Positions 6,691-13,763 of a DNA stretch of 14,637 nucleotides are shown here, one piece after another (positions within the stretch are counted from its first letter, which is position 1; every line of letters begins with the position of its first letter). The stretch is from the NCBI GenBank assembly GCA_026982255.1, contig JALSHL010000206.1, forward strand, positions 1-14,637, given 5' to 3'. The translations under genes were made by a program, and so were the position numbers. The DNA is from Paracoccaceae bacterium (GTDB lineage: Bacteria; Pseudomonadota; Alphaproteobacteria; Rhodobacterales; Rhodobacteraceae). The notes beneath the pieces were generated by a model. It was not told the DNA's origin and made no database searches. It saw only the letters and a list, made by a program, of their open reading frames with translations.

Positions 6691-7854
6691 TTAATAGGCT
6701 TTGCCGCGGGCGGAAACCGGCCACAGGGTCTCGACCTTGCCGTTGCGCACGCCGACATACCAGTCATGCACGTTGGCGGTCGGGTCGCAGTGGCCCGGCA
6801 CCAGTTTCAGCTTCTCGTTGACCTTCAGAACCCCGTTCGGGTCGGAAATCACACCGTGTTCGTCGGAACATTTGATGTATTCCACATCGTCGCGGCCATA
6901 GATGAACGGCAGGCCGCTGTCGACGGACTGGGCTTTCAGCCCCGCGTCGCAGATCGCCTTGTCGGCCTTGGCGTGGCTCATCACCGAAGTCAGGATAAAC
7001 ATGGCGTTTTCCCATTCGCCCTGGTCGATGCGCTTGCCGTCCTTGTCGAGGATCCGGCCGTAATCCGCATCCATGAAGGCATAGGAGCCGCACTGGAGTT
7101 CGTTGTAAACGCCCGAGTTGCTCTCGAAATAATAGGAACCCGTGCCGCCGCCGGAAACCAGTTCGCACTCGATGCCCTCGGCCTTCAGGCCCTCGACGGC
7201 GTCCTTGACCATGGCGATGGCGATGTCGAGTTTTTCCTTGCGGCCCTCGTAGCTGTCGATGTGCTGCATCGCGCCCTGATAGGCCTGGATGCCGGTGAAT
7301 TTCAGCCCCTCGGCGGCGATGATCGCCTTGGCGATTTCCACGACCTCGGGGGTGGTCGTCACACCGCAACGGCCGGCGCCGCAGTCGATCTCGACAAGGC
7401 ACTCGATTTCGTTGCCGTGCTTGACAGCGCCGGCGGACAGGTCGGCGACATTGGCAAGGTCGTCAACGCAAACGATGGTGCGCGCGCCCCAGTTCGGCAG
7501 ACGGGCCAGACGGTCGATCTTGGCCGCATCGCGCACCTGGTTGGACACCAGAATATCCTTGATGCCGCCACGGGCGAACACCTCGGCCTCGGAGACCTTC
7601 TGGCAGCAAACGCCGACGGAACCGCCGAGCTTTTCCTGCAGCTTGGCCACATCCACCGATTTGTGCATCTTGCCATGCACACGGTGGCGCATGTTGTGGG
7701 CCTTGGCGTAATCGCCCATTTTCTTGATGTTGCGCTCCAGCGCGTCGAGGTCCAGCACCAGACAGGGGGTCTGGATATCCGCCTCGTCCATGCCCGGCAG
7801 GGCCGGCACATTGTATCCTACTTCGAGGCCTTCGTATTTCGTCGATCCGGTCAT
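6691..7854 (-). CDS. bhcC: beta-Hydroxyaspartate aldolase
   Basis: A 387-residue pyridoxal-phosphate enzyme of the D-threonine aldolase/D-serine dehydratase group (alanine-racemase fold type). BhcC condenses glycine with a second glyoxylate to give (2R,3S)-beta-hydroxyaspartate, the carbon-carbon bond-forming step of the cycle. Visible features are the PLP lysine region RVHGKMHKS (Lys62 the likely Schiff-base residue), LVSNQV, GIQAYQGAMQH, and near the C-terminus PGHCDPTAN, whose His355 and Asp357 match the divalent metal site of D-threonine aldolases. The ATG at 7854 follows AGGAGAG, which overlaps the bhcB stop; the gap is only 9 bp, so translation is probably coupled. Without context it would be annotated as D-threonine aldolase or DSD1-family PLP protein. 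Confidence 0.93.
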   Translation of the reverse strand: MTGSTKYEGLEVGYNVPALPGMDEADIQTPCLVLDLDALERNIKKMGDYAKAHNMRHRVHGKMHKSVDVAKLQEKLGGSVGVCCQKVSEAEVFARGGIKDILVSNQVRDAAKIDRLARLPNWGARTIVCVDDLANVADLSAGAVKHGNEIECLVEIDCGAGRCGVTTTPEVVEIAKAIIAAEGLKFTGIQAYQGAMQHIDSYEGRKEKLDIAIAMVKDAVEGLKAEGIECELVSGGGTGSYYFESNSGVYNELQCGSYAFMDADYGRILDKDGKRIDQGEWENAMFILTSVMSHAKADKAICDAGLKAQSVDSGLPFIYGRDDVEYIKCSDEHGVISDPNGVLKVNEKLKLVPGHCDPTANVHDWYVGVRNGKVETLWPVSARGKAY

Positions 7855-7863
7855 GCTACTCTC

Positions 7864-8817
7864 CTATTTTTTCATCCACGGCAGTTTGTCGAGATCGACA
7901 TTGCCGCCTGTTATAATCACACCGACGCGCTTGCCCGCGAAGGCTTCCCTGTTCTTGAGGATGGTCGCCAGCGGCACGGCGCTGGAGGGTTCCATCACGA
8001 TCTTCATGCGCTGCCAGATCAGCTTCATGGCGTCAATGATTTCCTGCTCGGTAGCGAGCAGGATGTCGGAAACGTGGTTGGACACGAAATGCCACGTCAG
8101 ATCCTTGAGCGGCACTTTCAGCCCGTCGGCCACGGTTTCCGGCGCATCGTCGGCGATGATGTGACCGGCCTTGAACGAACGACAGGCATCATCGGCGTTT
8201 TTCGGCTCGGCGGCATAGATTTTCACCTCCGGCGCCACATTCGACAGCGCCAGACAGGTGCCCGAGATCATGCCGCCGCCGCCGATAGGGGCCACGACCG
8301 CATCCAGCCCGCCGGTCTGTTCCAGCAGCTCCAGCGAGCAGGTCGCCTGCCCCGCAATCACGCGCGGATCGTTGTAGGGATGCACGAAATCGGCGCCGGT
8401 GGCGGCCTGCACCTCGGCAAACACCGCCTCGCGGCTGCTGGTGGACGGCTCGCATTCGGTGATGGTGCCGCCGTATCCGATCACCGCGTCCTTCTTGGCC
8501 TGCGGTGCGGTGCGCGGCATGACGACATGGCACGGAATCCCGCGCCGGCCGGCCGCATAGGACAGCGACAGCGCATGGTTGCCCGAGGAATGCGTGGCCA
8601 CGCCCTTCTCCGCCATTTCATCGCCCAGCCCGAACACGGCGTTGGAGGCCCCGCGCACCTTGAAGGCACCGGCCTTCTGGAAGTTCTCGCACTTGAAGAA
8701 CAGCTCGGCGCCGGTCAGCTTGTTCATGAAGGTGCTGGTCAGCACCGGCGTCCTGTGGACATAGGGTTCGATGCGCGCGCGGGCGGTTTCTACATCGTCG
8801 AAAGTGGGAATATACAT
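7864..8817 (-). CDS. bhcB: beta-Hydroxyaspartate dehydratase
   Basis: A 317-residue fold-type II PLP enzyme of the threonine dehydratase/serine racemase family. In the cycle it removes water from beta-hydroxyaspartate to give iminosuccinate, the substrate of BhcD. Seen in the sequence are PLP Lys53 in FQKAGAFKVRGA, the SSGNH substrate loop (77-81, Ser78 the likely catalytic serine), the phosphate-binding GGGG run (179-182), and Glu204/Ala208/Asp210 in AEPKNADDA, which match the metal site of serine racemase. The end has TGGNVD. The ATG at 8817 is preceded by GAGG about 7 bases away; the gap to bhcA is 12 bp and to bhcC 9 bp. A general threo-hydroxyaspartate ammonia-lyase or serine racemase is the alternative if context is ignored. 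Confidence 0.93.
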   Translation of the reverse strand: MYIPTFDDVETARARIEPYVHRTPVLTSTFMNKLTGAELFFKCENFQKAGAFKVRGASNAVFGLGDEMAEKGVATHSSGNHALSLSYAAGRRGIPCHVVMPRTAPQAKKDAVIGYGGTITECEPSTSSREAVFAEVQAATGADFVHPYNDPRVIAGQATCSLELLEQTGGLDAVVAPIGGGGMISGTCLALSNVAPEVKIYAAEPKNADDACRSFKAGHIIADDAPETVADGLKVPLKDLTWHFVSNHVSDILLATEQEIIDAMKLIWQRMKIVMEPSSAVPLATILKNREAFAGKRVGVIITGGNVDLDKLPWMKK

Positions 8818-8829
8818 CTGCGTCCTCGT

Positions 8830-9996
8830 TTATGCTGTCGTGCGATAGTATTCCTGCGCCGCCGCCACACCGGAGCCGAGTTCGACCGGATATCCCAGAT
8901 CGGCCATCGCCATTTCCGCCGTCGCCAGCCCCAGAAGCGCCATCGCGTCTGTCATGCTGCCAAGGTGGCCGATACGGAACACCTTGCCCGCGACCTTACC
9001 CAGACCGCCGCCAAAAGACACCCCGTATTTCACGGCGGCATGGTTGACCAGTTCCGCCCCGTCGAACCCTTCGGGCACGACAATGGCGGTGACGGAGTCG
9101 GAATATATCTCCGGCCGCACCGCGCACAGTTCCAGCCCCCAGGCCTTCACGGCCAGACGCACGCCTTCGGCAATGCGGTGGTGGCGGGCGAACACATTGT
9201 CCAGCCCCTCGTCCAGCAGCATCTCGCAGGATTTGGCCAGACCGTTCAGCATCCCGACAACCGGCGTATAGGGATAGCCGCCCGCCGCCAGATTGGCGAT
9301 CATGTCGGGAATATCGAAATAGTAGCGCGGCAGTTCCGCCTGCGCCATCGTCGCCAGAGCCTTTTTGCTCACGGCGACGATGGACAGGCCGGCGGGAAGC
9401 ATGAAACCCTTTTGCGAACCGGCAATGGCCAGATCGACCTGCCATTCGTCGAAACGGAAATCCATGGAACCGATGGAGCTGACTCCGTCAACATAAAGCA
9501 GCGCGGGGTGGCCCGCCTCGTCCAGCGCACGGCGCACGGCGGCGACGTCGCTCAGAACCCCGGTGGCGGTTTCGTTATGCGTGACCAGAACCGCCTTGAT
9601 GGCATGATCCGTGTCGGCTTTCAGCGTCTCGGCGTATTTTTCCACCGGACAGGCCTCGCCCCATTCGACCTCGTGCACGATCATGTCGAGGCCGTGGCGC
9701 TCGCACATGTCGATCCATTTCTGCGAAAACATGCCCTGCTGCGCCGCCAGCACCCTGTCACCGGCCGAGAGCGTGTTGCTGATCGCCGCCTCCCAGCCGC
9801 CGGTGCCGGAGGAAGGAAAAACCACCACTTCGGCGTTTTCCGCCTTCATCACCTTTTTCACCCCGTCGAGCGCCGGCGTCAGGATCGTCCGGAACACCGG
9901 CGAGCGATGGTCGAGGGTCGGCATGTCGCAGGCCTTGCGGATGCTCTCGGGGATATTGGTCGGGCCGGGGATGAAAACCGGATTCTGGTCGGACAT
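8830..9996 (-). CDS. bhcA: Aspartate-glyoxylate aminotransferase
   Basis: A 388-residue class V (fold-type I) PLP aminotransferase, related to serine-glyoxylate and alanine-glyoxylate aminotransferases. In the cycle it transfers the amino group of aspartate to glyoxylate, making glycine and releasing oxaloacetate as the net product. Features: PGPTNIP at the N-terminus, phosphate-binding PSSGTGG (61-67), Asp170 in LYVDGVSS contacting the PLP ring nitrogen, Lys196 in AGSQKGFMLPAG as the Schiff-base lysine, and the late arginine in FRIGHLG for the substrate carboxylate. The ATG at 9996 has a modest GAGAG site. First gene of the bhc operon, divergent from bhcR, which fits glyoxylate-responsive control. 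Serine-glyoxylate aminotransferase is the usual generic label, but three linked bhc genes make BhcA much more likely. Confidence 0.94.
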   Translation of the reverse strand: MSDQNPVFIPGPTNIPESIRKACDMPTLDHRSPVFRTILTPALDGVKKVMKAENAEVVVFPSSGTGGWEAAISNTLSAGDRVLAAQQGMFSQKWIDMCERHGLDMIVHEVEWGEACPVEKYAETLKADTDHAIKAVLVTHNETATGVLSDVAAVRRALDEAGHPALLYVDGVSSIGSMDFRFDEWQVDLAIAGSQKGFMLPAGLSIVAVSKKALATMAQAELPRYYFDIPDMIANLAAGGYPYTPVVGMLNGLAKSCEMLLDEGLDNVFARHHRIAEGVRLAVKAWGLELCAVRPEIYSDSVTAIVVPEGFDGAELVNHAAVKYGVSFGGGLGKVAGKVFRIGHLGSMTDAMALLGLATAEMAMADLGYPVELGSGVAAAQEYYRTTA

Positions 9997-10137
9997 GGAA
10001 CTCTCGTGTTTTTCTGAGGTTGGCCTTTACCTTACGGCGCGCGGGTATTTTTCACAATTTTTTCAAAATTATTTAGTTTTCGGGAAATTGAGCATTTTAT
10101 TTCTATTATTCATACGGTTATATTTTTCCGCATATCG

Positions 10138-10154
10138 AAACCTTTTTTTGGTTT
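10138..10154. promoter_or_regulatory. Inverted repeat AAACC-T7-GGTTT between bhcA and bhcR
   Basis: AAACC and GGTTT flank a run of seven T in the bhcA/bhcR promoter region. The whole 9997-10218 interval is far more AT-rich than its surroundings and must contain the promoters of both units; I could not fix a convincing -35/-10 pair for either. The repeat could be an operator or a curved-DNA element. Confidence 0.35.
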
Positions 10155-10162
10155 ACTTTTTT

Positions 10163-10193
10163 TACCGGAACCGTGCTACGGATAACGCCGGTA
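10163..10193. promoter_or_regulatory. Nested inverted repeats upstream of bhcR, candidate BhcR operator
   Basis: An outer repeat TACCGG-N19-CCGGTA (10163-10168 and 10188-10193) encloses an inner one, CCGT-GCT-ACGG (10171-10181). They end 25 bases before the bhcR start codon, where bound BhcR could regulate its own gene and the divergent bhcA. IclR-type proteins bind short palindromes, often in pairs. I do not know the published BhcR site, so the match to BhcR is a guess from position. Confidence 0.45.
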
Positions 10194-10218
10194 TTCGACA
10201 TGAGGGCGGAGCGGAAAA

Positions 10219-11028
10219 GTGGAAGAGAAACAGAAGCGGGCGCGCGGGCGGCCTAGGGCCTTCAATGACCAGAGCGAGAACAAGACCGTGCGCGCGCTGG
10301 ATCGCGGTATCGCGGTGCTGGCGGCGCTGGCCGAGGGCGACGGCGTCTCGCTAACCGAACTGGCGGAGCGCGCGGGCGAGCCGGTCTCGACCGTCTATCG
10401 CGCGCTTTCCACATTGCAGAACCACGAGGTCGTCGAATTCGAGGAGACAACGCAGCTCTGGTTCATCGGCGCGGGCGCCTTTCGCATCGGCAGCGTTTTC
10501 CTGAAACGCACCAATATTCTGGAACGCAGCCGCCCCGTCATGCGCGCCCTGATGCGCGACACCGGCGAGACCGCCAACCTCGGGATCGAACGGGGCGACC
10601 GGGTGCTGTTCATCTCGCAGGCCGAAAGCCGCCAGACCATCCGTGCGTTTTTCCCGCCCGGCACGCGCAACCTGATGCACGCCTCGGGCATCGGCAAGGC
10701 CCTGCTGGCCGCCTTTCCGCAGGAACAGGTGGACCGGATCGTGCGCGAACAGGGGCTGGAGCGGTTCACCGACACCACCATCACCGACCCCGACGACCTG
10801 CGGCGCGAGCTGGAGACCGTCCGGCGCAAGGGCTATGCCGTCGACAACGAGGAACGCACCGAAGGCATGCGCTGCATCGCCTCGGTCATCCACGATGCCA
10901 ACGGCGATCCGGTGGCGGGGGTCTCGATATCCGGCCCCGCTTTCCGCATCCCCCCCAACGCCACCAGCGCCCTCGGCGAGCGGGTGCGGACAGCAGCCGC
11001 GGAGATCAGCAAGAACATGGGGGGATAG
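10219..11028 (+). CDS. bhcR: IclR-family regulator of the beta-hydroxyaspartate cycle
   Basis: A 269-residue IclR-family transcription factor. A basic N-terminal tail (KQKRARGRPRAF) precedes the winged helix-turn-helix at about residues 24-85, with SLTELAERAGEPVSTVYRAL as helix-turn-helix. The effector domain follows from about 95 to 265 and contains the family stretch HASGIGKALLAAF. BhcR is known to respond to glyoxylate and to control bhcABCD; that role is assigned here from divergent placement next to bhcA. The start is a GTG at 10219 after a GGCGGAGCGG purine-rich stretch; the ATG at 10200 is out of frame. No terminator is visible; its stop is 1 base from the 3' end of the oppositely oriented tRNA-Gly gene. 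Confidence 0.9.
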   Translation: MEEKQKRARGRPRAFNDQSENKTVRALDRGIAVLAALAEGDGVSLTELAERAGEPVSTVYRALSTLQNHEVVEFEETTQLWFIGAGAFRIGSVFLKRTNILERSRPVMRALMRDTGETANLGIERGDRVLFISQAESRQTIRAFFPPGTRNLMHASGIGKALLAAFPQEQVDRIVREQGLERFTDTTITDPDDLRRELETVRRKGYAVDNEERTEGMRCIASVIHDANGDPVAGVSISGPAFRIPPNATSALGERVRTAAAEISKNMGG

Positions 11029-11029
11029 A

Positions 11030-11103
11030 TGGAGCGGGTGATGGGAATCGAACCCACGTATTCAGCTTGGAAGGCTGCTGCTCTACCATTGAGCTACACC
11101 CGC
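11030..11103 (-). tRNA. tRNA-Gly (anticodon UCC)
   Basis: The minus strand folds as a complete 74-nt tRNA including an encoded CCA end. The acceptor GCGGGTG pairs with CACCCGC, the D arm contains GTAGCTCAATGGTAGAGC, the anticodon loop is CTTCCAA with TCC as anticodon, and the T arm is GTGGGTTCGATTCCCAT. It reads GGA and, by wobble, GGG codons. It has its own promoter upstream (11114-11142). Its 3' end is 1 base from the bhcR stop codon, so transcripts of the two genes converge. Confidence 0.97.
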
Positions 11104-11113
11104 TTCAGGCGCC

Positions 11114-11142
11114 GTTATATGGAGGCTTGCGGGCCAGTTCAA
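11114..11142 (-). promoter_or_regulatory. Sigma-70 promoter of tRNA-Gly
   Basis: On the minus strand TTGAAC (11137-11142) and TATAAC (11114-11119) are exactly 17 bases apart, matching consensus at 5/6 positions each. The expected start site is a few bases before the tRNA 5' end at 11103. It lies in the 125-bp gap shared with the divergent glmU, whose own promoter is less clear. Confidence 0.8.
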
Positions 11143-11228
11143 GACCCTGCTTCGCCCGTTTGAGCGAAAAGAGCTTTTGCCCGTCTTCGCCGCCTGCTAA
11201 AACGCCGGCAGACAACCGGAGAACCCGC

Positions 11229-12575
11229 ATGAGCACCGCCCTGATCATCCTTGCCGCCGGACACGGCAGCCGCATGAAATCCGACAAGCCCAAGGTTCTG
11301 CACCGCGTAGCCAGCGCCCCGCTGCTTTGGCACGCCATGCGCCGCGCCGAAGGGCTGGAAGCGGAAAAAACCGTGGTGGTCGTCGGACACGAAGGCGAAC
11401 AGGTGGCGGAATCGGCAAAAGCCTGCAATCCCGATTGCGAGGTGGTCTGGCAACACGAACAGAACGGCACCGGCCATGCGGTGCAGCAGGCGCAAGCGGC
11501 GCTGGCCGGTTTCGACGGGGATGTGATCGTGCTTTATGGCGATACGCCGTTTATCGCCCCCGAAACGCTGGCGCGAATGCTGGAAGCGCGGACAAGCGGC
11601 AGCGATATCGTGGTTCTGGGCTTCAAGGCCGCCGAACCGGGCGGCTATGGCCGGCTGGTCATGGAAAACGGTGTTCTGGGCGCGATTGTCGAGGCCAAGG
11701 ACGCCACAGCGGAACAGCGCGCCATAGATTTCTGCAACTCCGGCGTCATCTGCGCCCCTGCCCCGCTGCTGTTTTCCCTGCTGGAGCAGGTCGGCAGCGA
11801 CAACGCCAGCGGCGAGGTCTATCTGACCGACATCGTTGCCATCGCCAACGCCCGCGGCCTCGCCTGCAGCGCCATCGAATGCGCCGAGGCCGAGACCATG
11901 GGCGTCAACACCCGCGCCGATCTGGCCCGGGCCGAGGCCACCTTCCAGCAGGCCGCCCGCGCCGCCATGCTGGAAAACGGCGTCACCATGACGGCGCCGG
12001 AAACCGTGTTTTTCGCCTTTGATACCGTGATCGGGCGCGACACGATCATCGGGCCGAACGTGTTTTTCGGCCCCGGCGTGACGGTGGAAAACAACGTGCA
12101 TATCCGCGTATTCTGCCATTTCGAGGGCTGTCATATTTCCTCGGGCAGTATCGTCGGCCCCTTTGCCCGCCTGCGCCCGGGCACCGAACTGGGCGGCGAC
12201 GTCAAGGTCGGGAATTTTGTCGAGATCAAAAACGCCATCGTCGATCGGGGTGCCAAAGTGAACCACCTGAGCTACGTCGGCGACGCGCATATCGGCGAGG
12301 GCACGAATATCGGCGCGGGCACGATTTTCTGCAACTACGACGGTGTAAACAAACACCATACCGAGATCGGCAAACATGTGTTTGTCGGCTCCAACTCGGC
12401 GCTGGTGGCGCCAGTAACGCTGGGAGACGAAGCGTTTGTGACCACGGGGGCCGTGGTGACGGAAGATGTGCCTGCGGGTGACATGGCCTTTGCACGGGTG
12501 CGCCAGGTGACCAAAAAGGGTCTGGGCAAACGCTTCATGGAACGGCTGCGGGCAGCGAAGGCGACGAAAAAATGA
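11229..12575 (+). CDS. glmU: Bifunctional UDP-GlcNAc pyrophosphorylase / GlcN-1-P N-acetyltransferase
   Basis: A 448-residue cytoplasmic enzyme that acetylates glucosamine-1-phosphate and then couples it to UTP, giving UDP-GlcNAc for peptidoglycan and LPS. The N-terminal uridyltransferase domain (1-230) shows LAAGHGSRMKS, KPKVLH, QNGTGHA, Asp105 in YGDTP, Glu155, Asn170 and Asn227; Asp105 and Asn227 are the magnesium ligands in the E. coli enzyme. The C-terminal left-handed beta-helix (about 252-425) shows RLRPG, KVGNFVEIKN and catalytic His346 in NHLSYVGDA. The length is normal. The ATG at 11229 is chosen because of GGAG 8 bases upstream; an earlier in-frame start at 11067 would lie inside the tRNA gene. 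Its stop overlaps the start of the AlkD-like gene by 4 bp. Confidence 0.97.
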   Translation: MSTALIILAAGHGSRMKSDKPKVLHRVASAPLLWHAMRRAEGLEAEKTVVVVGHEGEQVAESAKACNPDCEVVWQHEQNGTGHAVQQAQAALAGFDGDVIVLYGDTPFIAPETLARMLEARTSGSDIVVLGFKAAEPGGYGRLVMENGVLGAIVEAKDATAEQRAIDFCNSGVICAPAPLLFSLLEQVGSDNASGEVYLTDIVAIANARGLACSAIECAEAETMGVNTRADLARAEATFQQAARAAMLENGVTMTAPETVFFAFDTVIGRDTIIGPNVFFGPGVTVENNVHIRVFCHFEGCHISSGSIVGPFARLRPGTELGGDVKVGNFVEIKNAIVDRGAKVNHLSYVGDAHIGEGTNIGAGTIFCNYDGVNKHHTEIGKHVFVGSNSALVAPVTLGDEAFVTTGAVVTEDVPAGDMAFARVRQVTKKGLGKRFMERLRAAKATKK

Positions 12576-13246
12576 CCCCGTTGGCGGCCCTGCAGGCCCG
12601 CGCGGATGCCGGAAAAGCGGCAGAGATGGCCCGCTACCACAAGGCCGAACGCGTCTATCTGGGGGTTCCGGTGCCGGAAATCGACGCGCTGTGCAAGGCG
12701 TGGCGAGCAGAGCGGGACGTTAACGGGCGCGTGGCACTGGCGGCGGAACTCTGGGACAGCAATATTCACGAAGCGCGGGTTGCGGCGGCGAAACTGCTGA
12801 CACAGGCGCGCATCCGCCCCGACGAAACTGTCTGGCAGGAGGTTTGCCGCTGGGTGCCGATGTTCGACGCCTGGGCGATTGCCGATCACGCCTGTTCCGC
12901 AGGCGCACGGCGGCTGGTGGTGGCGCCTGCGCGCCTCGACACGGTCGAAGGCTGGACATGCGACGAAAACAAATGGGTGCGGCGCGCGGCGCTGGTGATG
13001 ACCCTGCCGTGGAGCAAGATGCCCCACCCTTCGGCGGATGACCGGGCGCGGCGGGAGCGGATACTCGGCTGGGCGGCCGGTTATGTTGGCGACCACGACT
13101 GGTTTATCCAGAAATCCATCGGCTGGTGGTTGCGCAGCCTGTCCAAACACGATCCGGCGCGGGTCGAGGCCTTTGTGGCCGAACATGGCGCGCGAATGAA
13201 ACCGTTTGCAACGCGCGAGGCGCTGCGGAATATCAGGCGGCAATAG
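12572..13246 (+). CDS. DNA alkylation repair protein, AlkD-type glycosylase
   Basis: A 224-residue HEAT-like-repeat protein of the AlkD family, which removes positively charged N3- and N7-alkylpurines from DNA without flipping the base. The residues used by Bacillus cereus AlkD are all in place: Trp101 and Asp105 in DAWAIADHAC (four apart as in Trp109/Asp113), Arg137/Arg138 in NKWVRRAAL for Arg148, and Trp185 in FIQKSIGWW for Trp187. It starts at an ATGA junction with glmU, so translation is coupled and it should share the glmU promoter. Its 3' end overlaps the convergent ArsR gene by 14 bp. The pairing with a cell-wall gene has no obvious functional reason. Confidence 0.9.
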   Translation: MTPLAALQARADAGKAAEMARYHKAERVYLGVPVPEIDALCKAWRAERDVNGRVALAAELWDSNIHEARVAAAKLLTQARIRPDETVWQEVCRWVPMFDAWAIADHACSAGARRLVVAPARLDTVEGWTCDENKWVRRAALVMTLPWSKMPHPSADDRARRERILGWAAGYVGDHDWFIQKSIGWWLRSLSKHDPARVEAFVAEHGARMKPFATREALRNIRRQ

Positions 13247-13538
13247 CGCGGCCGACCCGCTGCGAAAACGCCTGCGTCAGGTTTTTCAGGCGCGCCGCGT
13301 CAAGCGAAATCCACGTCTCGCGCCCCTTTTGCCGGCGGTGCAGCAGGCCTCCGCGATCCATGAAGTGCAGGTGGTGGCCAAGGGTGGAGGCCGCAAGACC
13401 GGTTTTGCGTTGCAATTGCTCGAAGGACAGGCCGTTCGGACCGTATTGCAGCAGAACCGCGCAAAGCATCTGGCGACGACGGTGGCCGAGGGCGTGGAAA
13501 AACGCGGCGGCGCGCTCCTGTTCTCTGGTCGGCTTCAT
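13233..13538 (-). CDS. ArsR-family transcriptional regulator
   Basis: A 101-residue winged helix-turn-helix protein of the ArsR/SmtB type. The N-terminal helix region has ALGHRRRQML, the recognition helix is about 49-60 (AASTLGHHLHFM), and the wing is about 62-79 ending in ETWISLD. Only one cysteine (Cys26) is present and the classical ELCVC metal site is missing, so it is unlikely to be a thiol-based arsenic or cadmium sensor; the signal is unknown. The ATG at 13538 has AAAGGA 8-9 bases upstream. No target gene is co-directional downstream because it runs tail to tail into alkD. Its promoter region has two striking palindromes at 13578-13593 and 13666-13697, which may be autoregulatory sites. 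Confidence 0.87.
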   Translation of the reverse strand: MKPTREQERAAAFFHALGHRRRQMLCAVLLQYGPNGLSFEQLQRKTGLAASTLGHHLHFMDRGGLLHRRQKGRETWISLDAARLKNLTQAFSQRVGRAIAA

Positions 13539-13577
13539 GGCGGCATCCTTTCCTTTTTCTCTCGCGCTCTGGAAACT

Positions 13578-13593
13578 ACTAAACCGGTTTAGT
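13578..13593. promoter_or_regulatory. Palindromic operator-like site, proximal copy
   Basis: ACTAAACCGGTTTAGT is a perfect 16-bp palindrome, 39 bp upstream of the ArsR start codon. The identical 16-mer occurs again in the distal palindrome, with centres 96 bp apart. An overlapping inverted repeat TGGAAA-GGCA-TTTCCA follows at 13593-13608. Two identical copies in one short promoter region argue for a real protein-binding site. Confidence 0.75.
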
Positions 13594-13665
13594 GGAAAGG
13601 CATTTCCAAAACGTTAAGACGCAAGCACCGACTATCCATTTGTTTTTCAATCATTTCCATCAAAA

Positions 13666-13697
13666 TCAAAACCACTAAACCGGTTTAGTGGTTTTGA
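13666..13697. promoter_or_regulatory. 32-bp perfect palindrome, distal operator-like copy
   Basis: This is a perfect palindrome of 32 bp centred between 13681 and 13682: the same 16-bp core flanked by TCAAAACC on the left and GGTTTTGA on the right. It lies 127 bp upstream of the ArsR start and about 66 bp downstream of the dehydrogenase stop. As RNA on the minus strand it would fold into a 14-bp stem with a CCGG loop followed by TTTTGA, so it could also end the dehydrogenase transcript. The second copy of the core favours an operator role. Confidence 0.75.
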
Positions 13698-13763
13698 ACG
13701 GGCACCGGCCAACCGGCCCCGACACGCCATAGAAAAACCGGAGAAACCCGGGGTCCGCCCGCC

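Noticed and set aside
5845..10017. A 1390-codon open frame on the plus strand opposite bhcDCBA
   Set aside because: It runs antisense through four well-supported enzymes, has a His/Arg/Gln-rich composition with no recognisable domain, and is what strong GC third-position bias produces on the opposite strand. No ribosome site or independent promoter supports it.
11067..11228. N-terminal extension of glmU
   Set aside because: It would begin inside the tRNA-Gly gene and add 54 residues that GlmU proteins do not have; the ATG at 11229 has a proper ribosome site.
11104..11228. glmU promoter
   Set aside because: The best candidate on the plus strand (TTTTGC-N17-TAAAAC) matches the consensus poorly at -35, so no position is claimed.
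11139..12377. A 412-codon minus-strand open frame opposite glmU
   Set aside because: Antisense to a certain housekeeping gene and without family features.
13735..13751. Short hairpin CCGG-N6-CCGG followed by a T-run on the minus strand, as terminator of the dehydrogenase
   Set aside because: Only a 4-bp self-complementary stem, too weak to call; the 32-bp palindrome downstream is a better candidate if any terminator exists.
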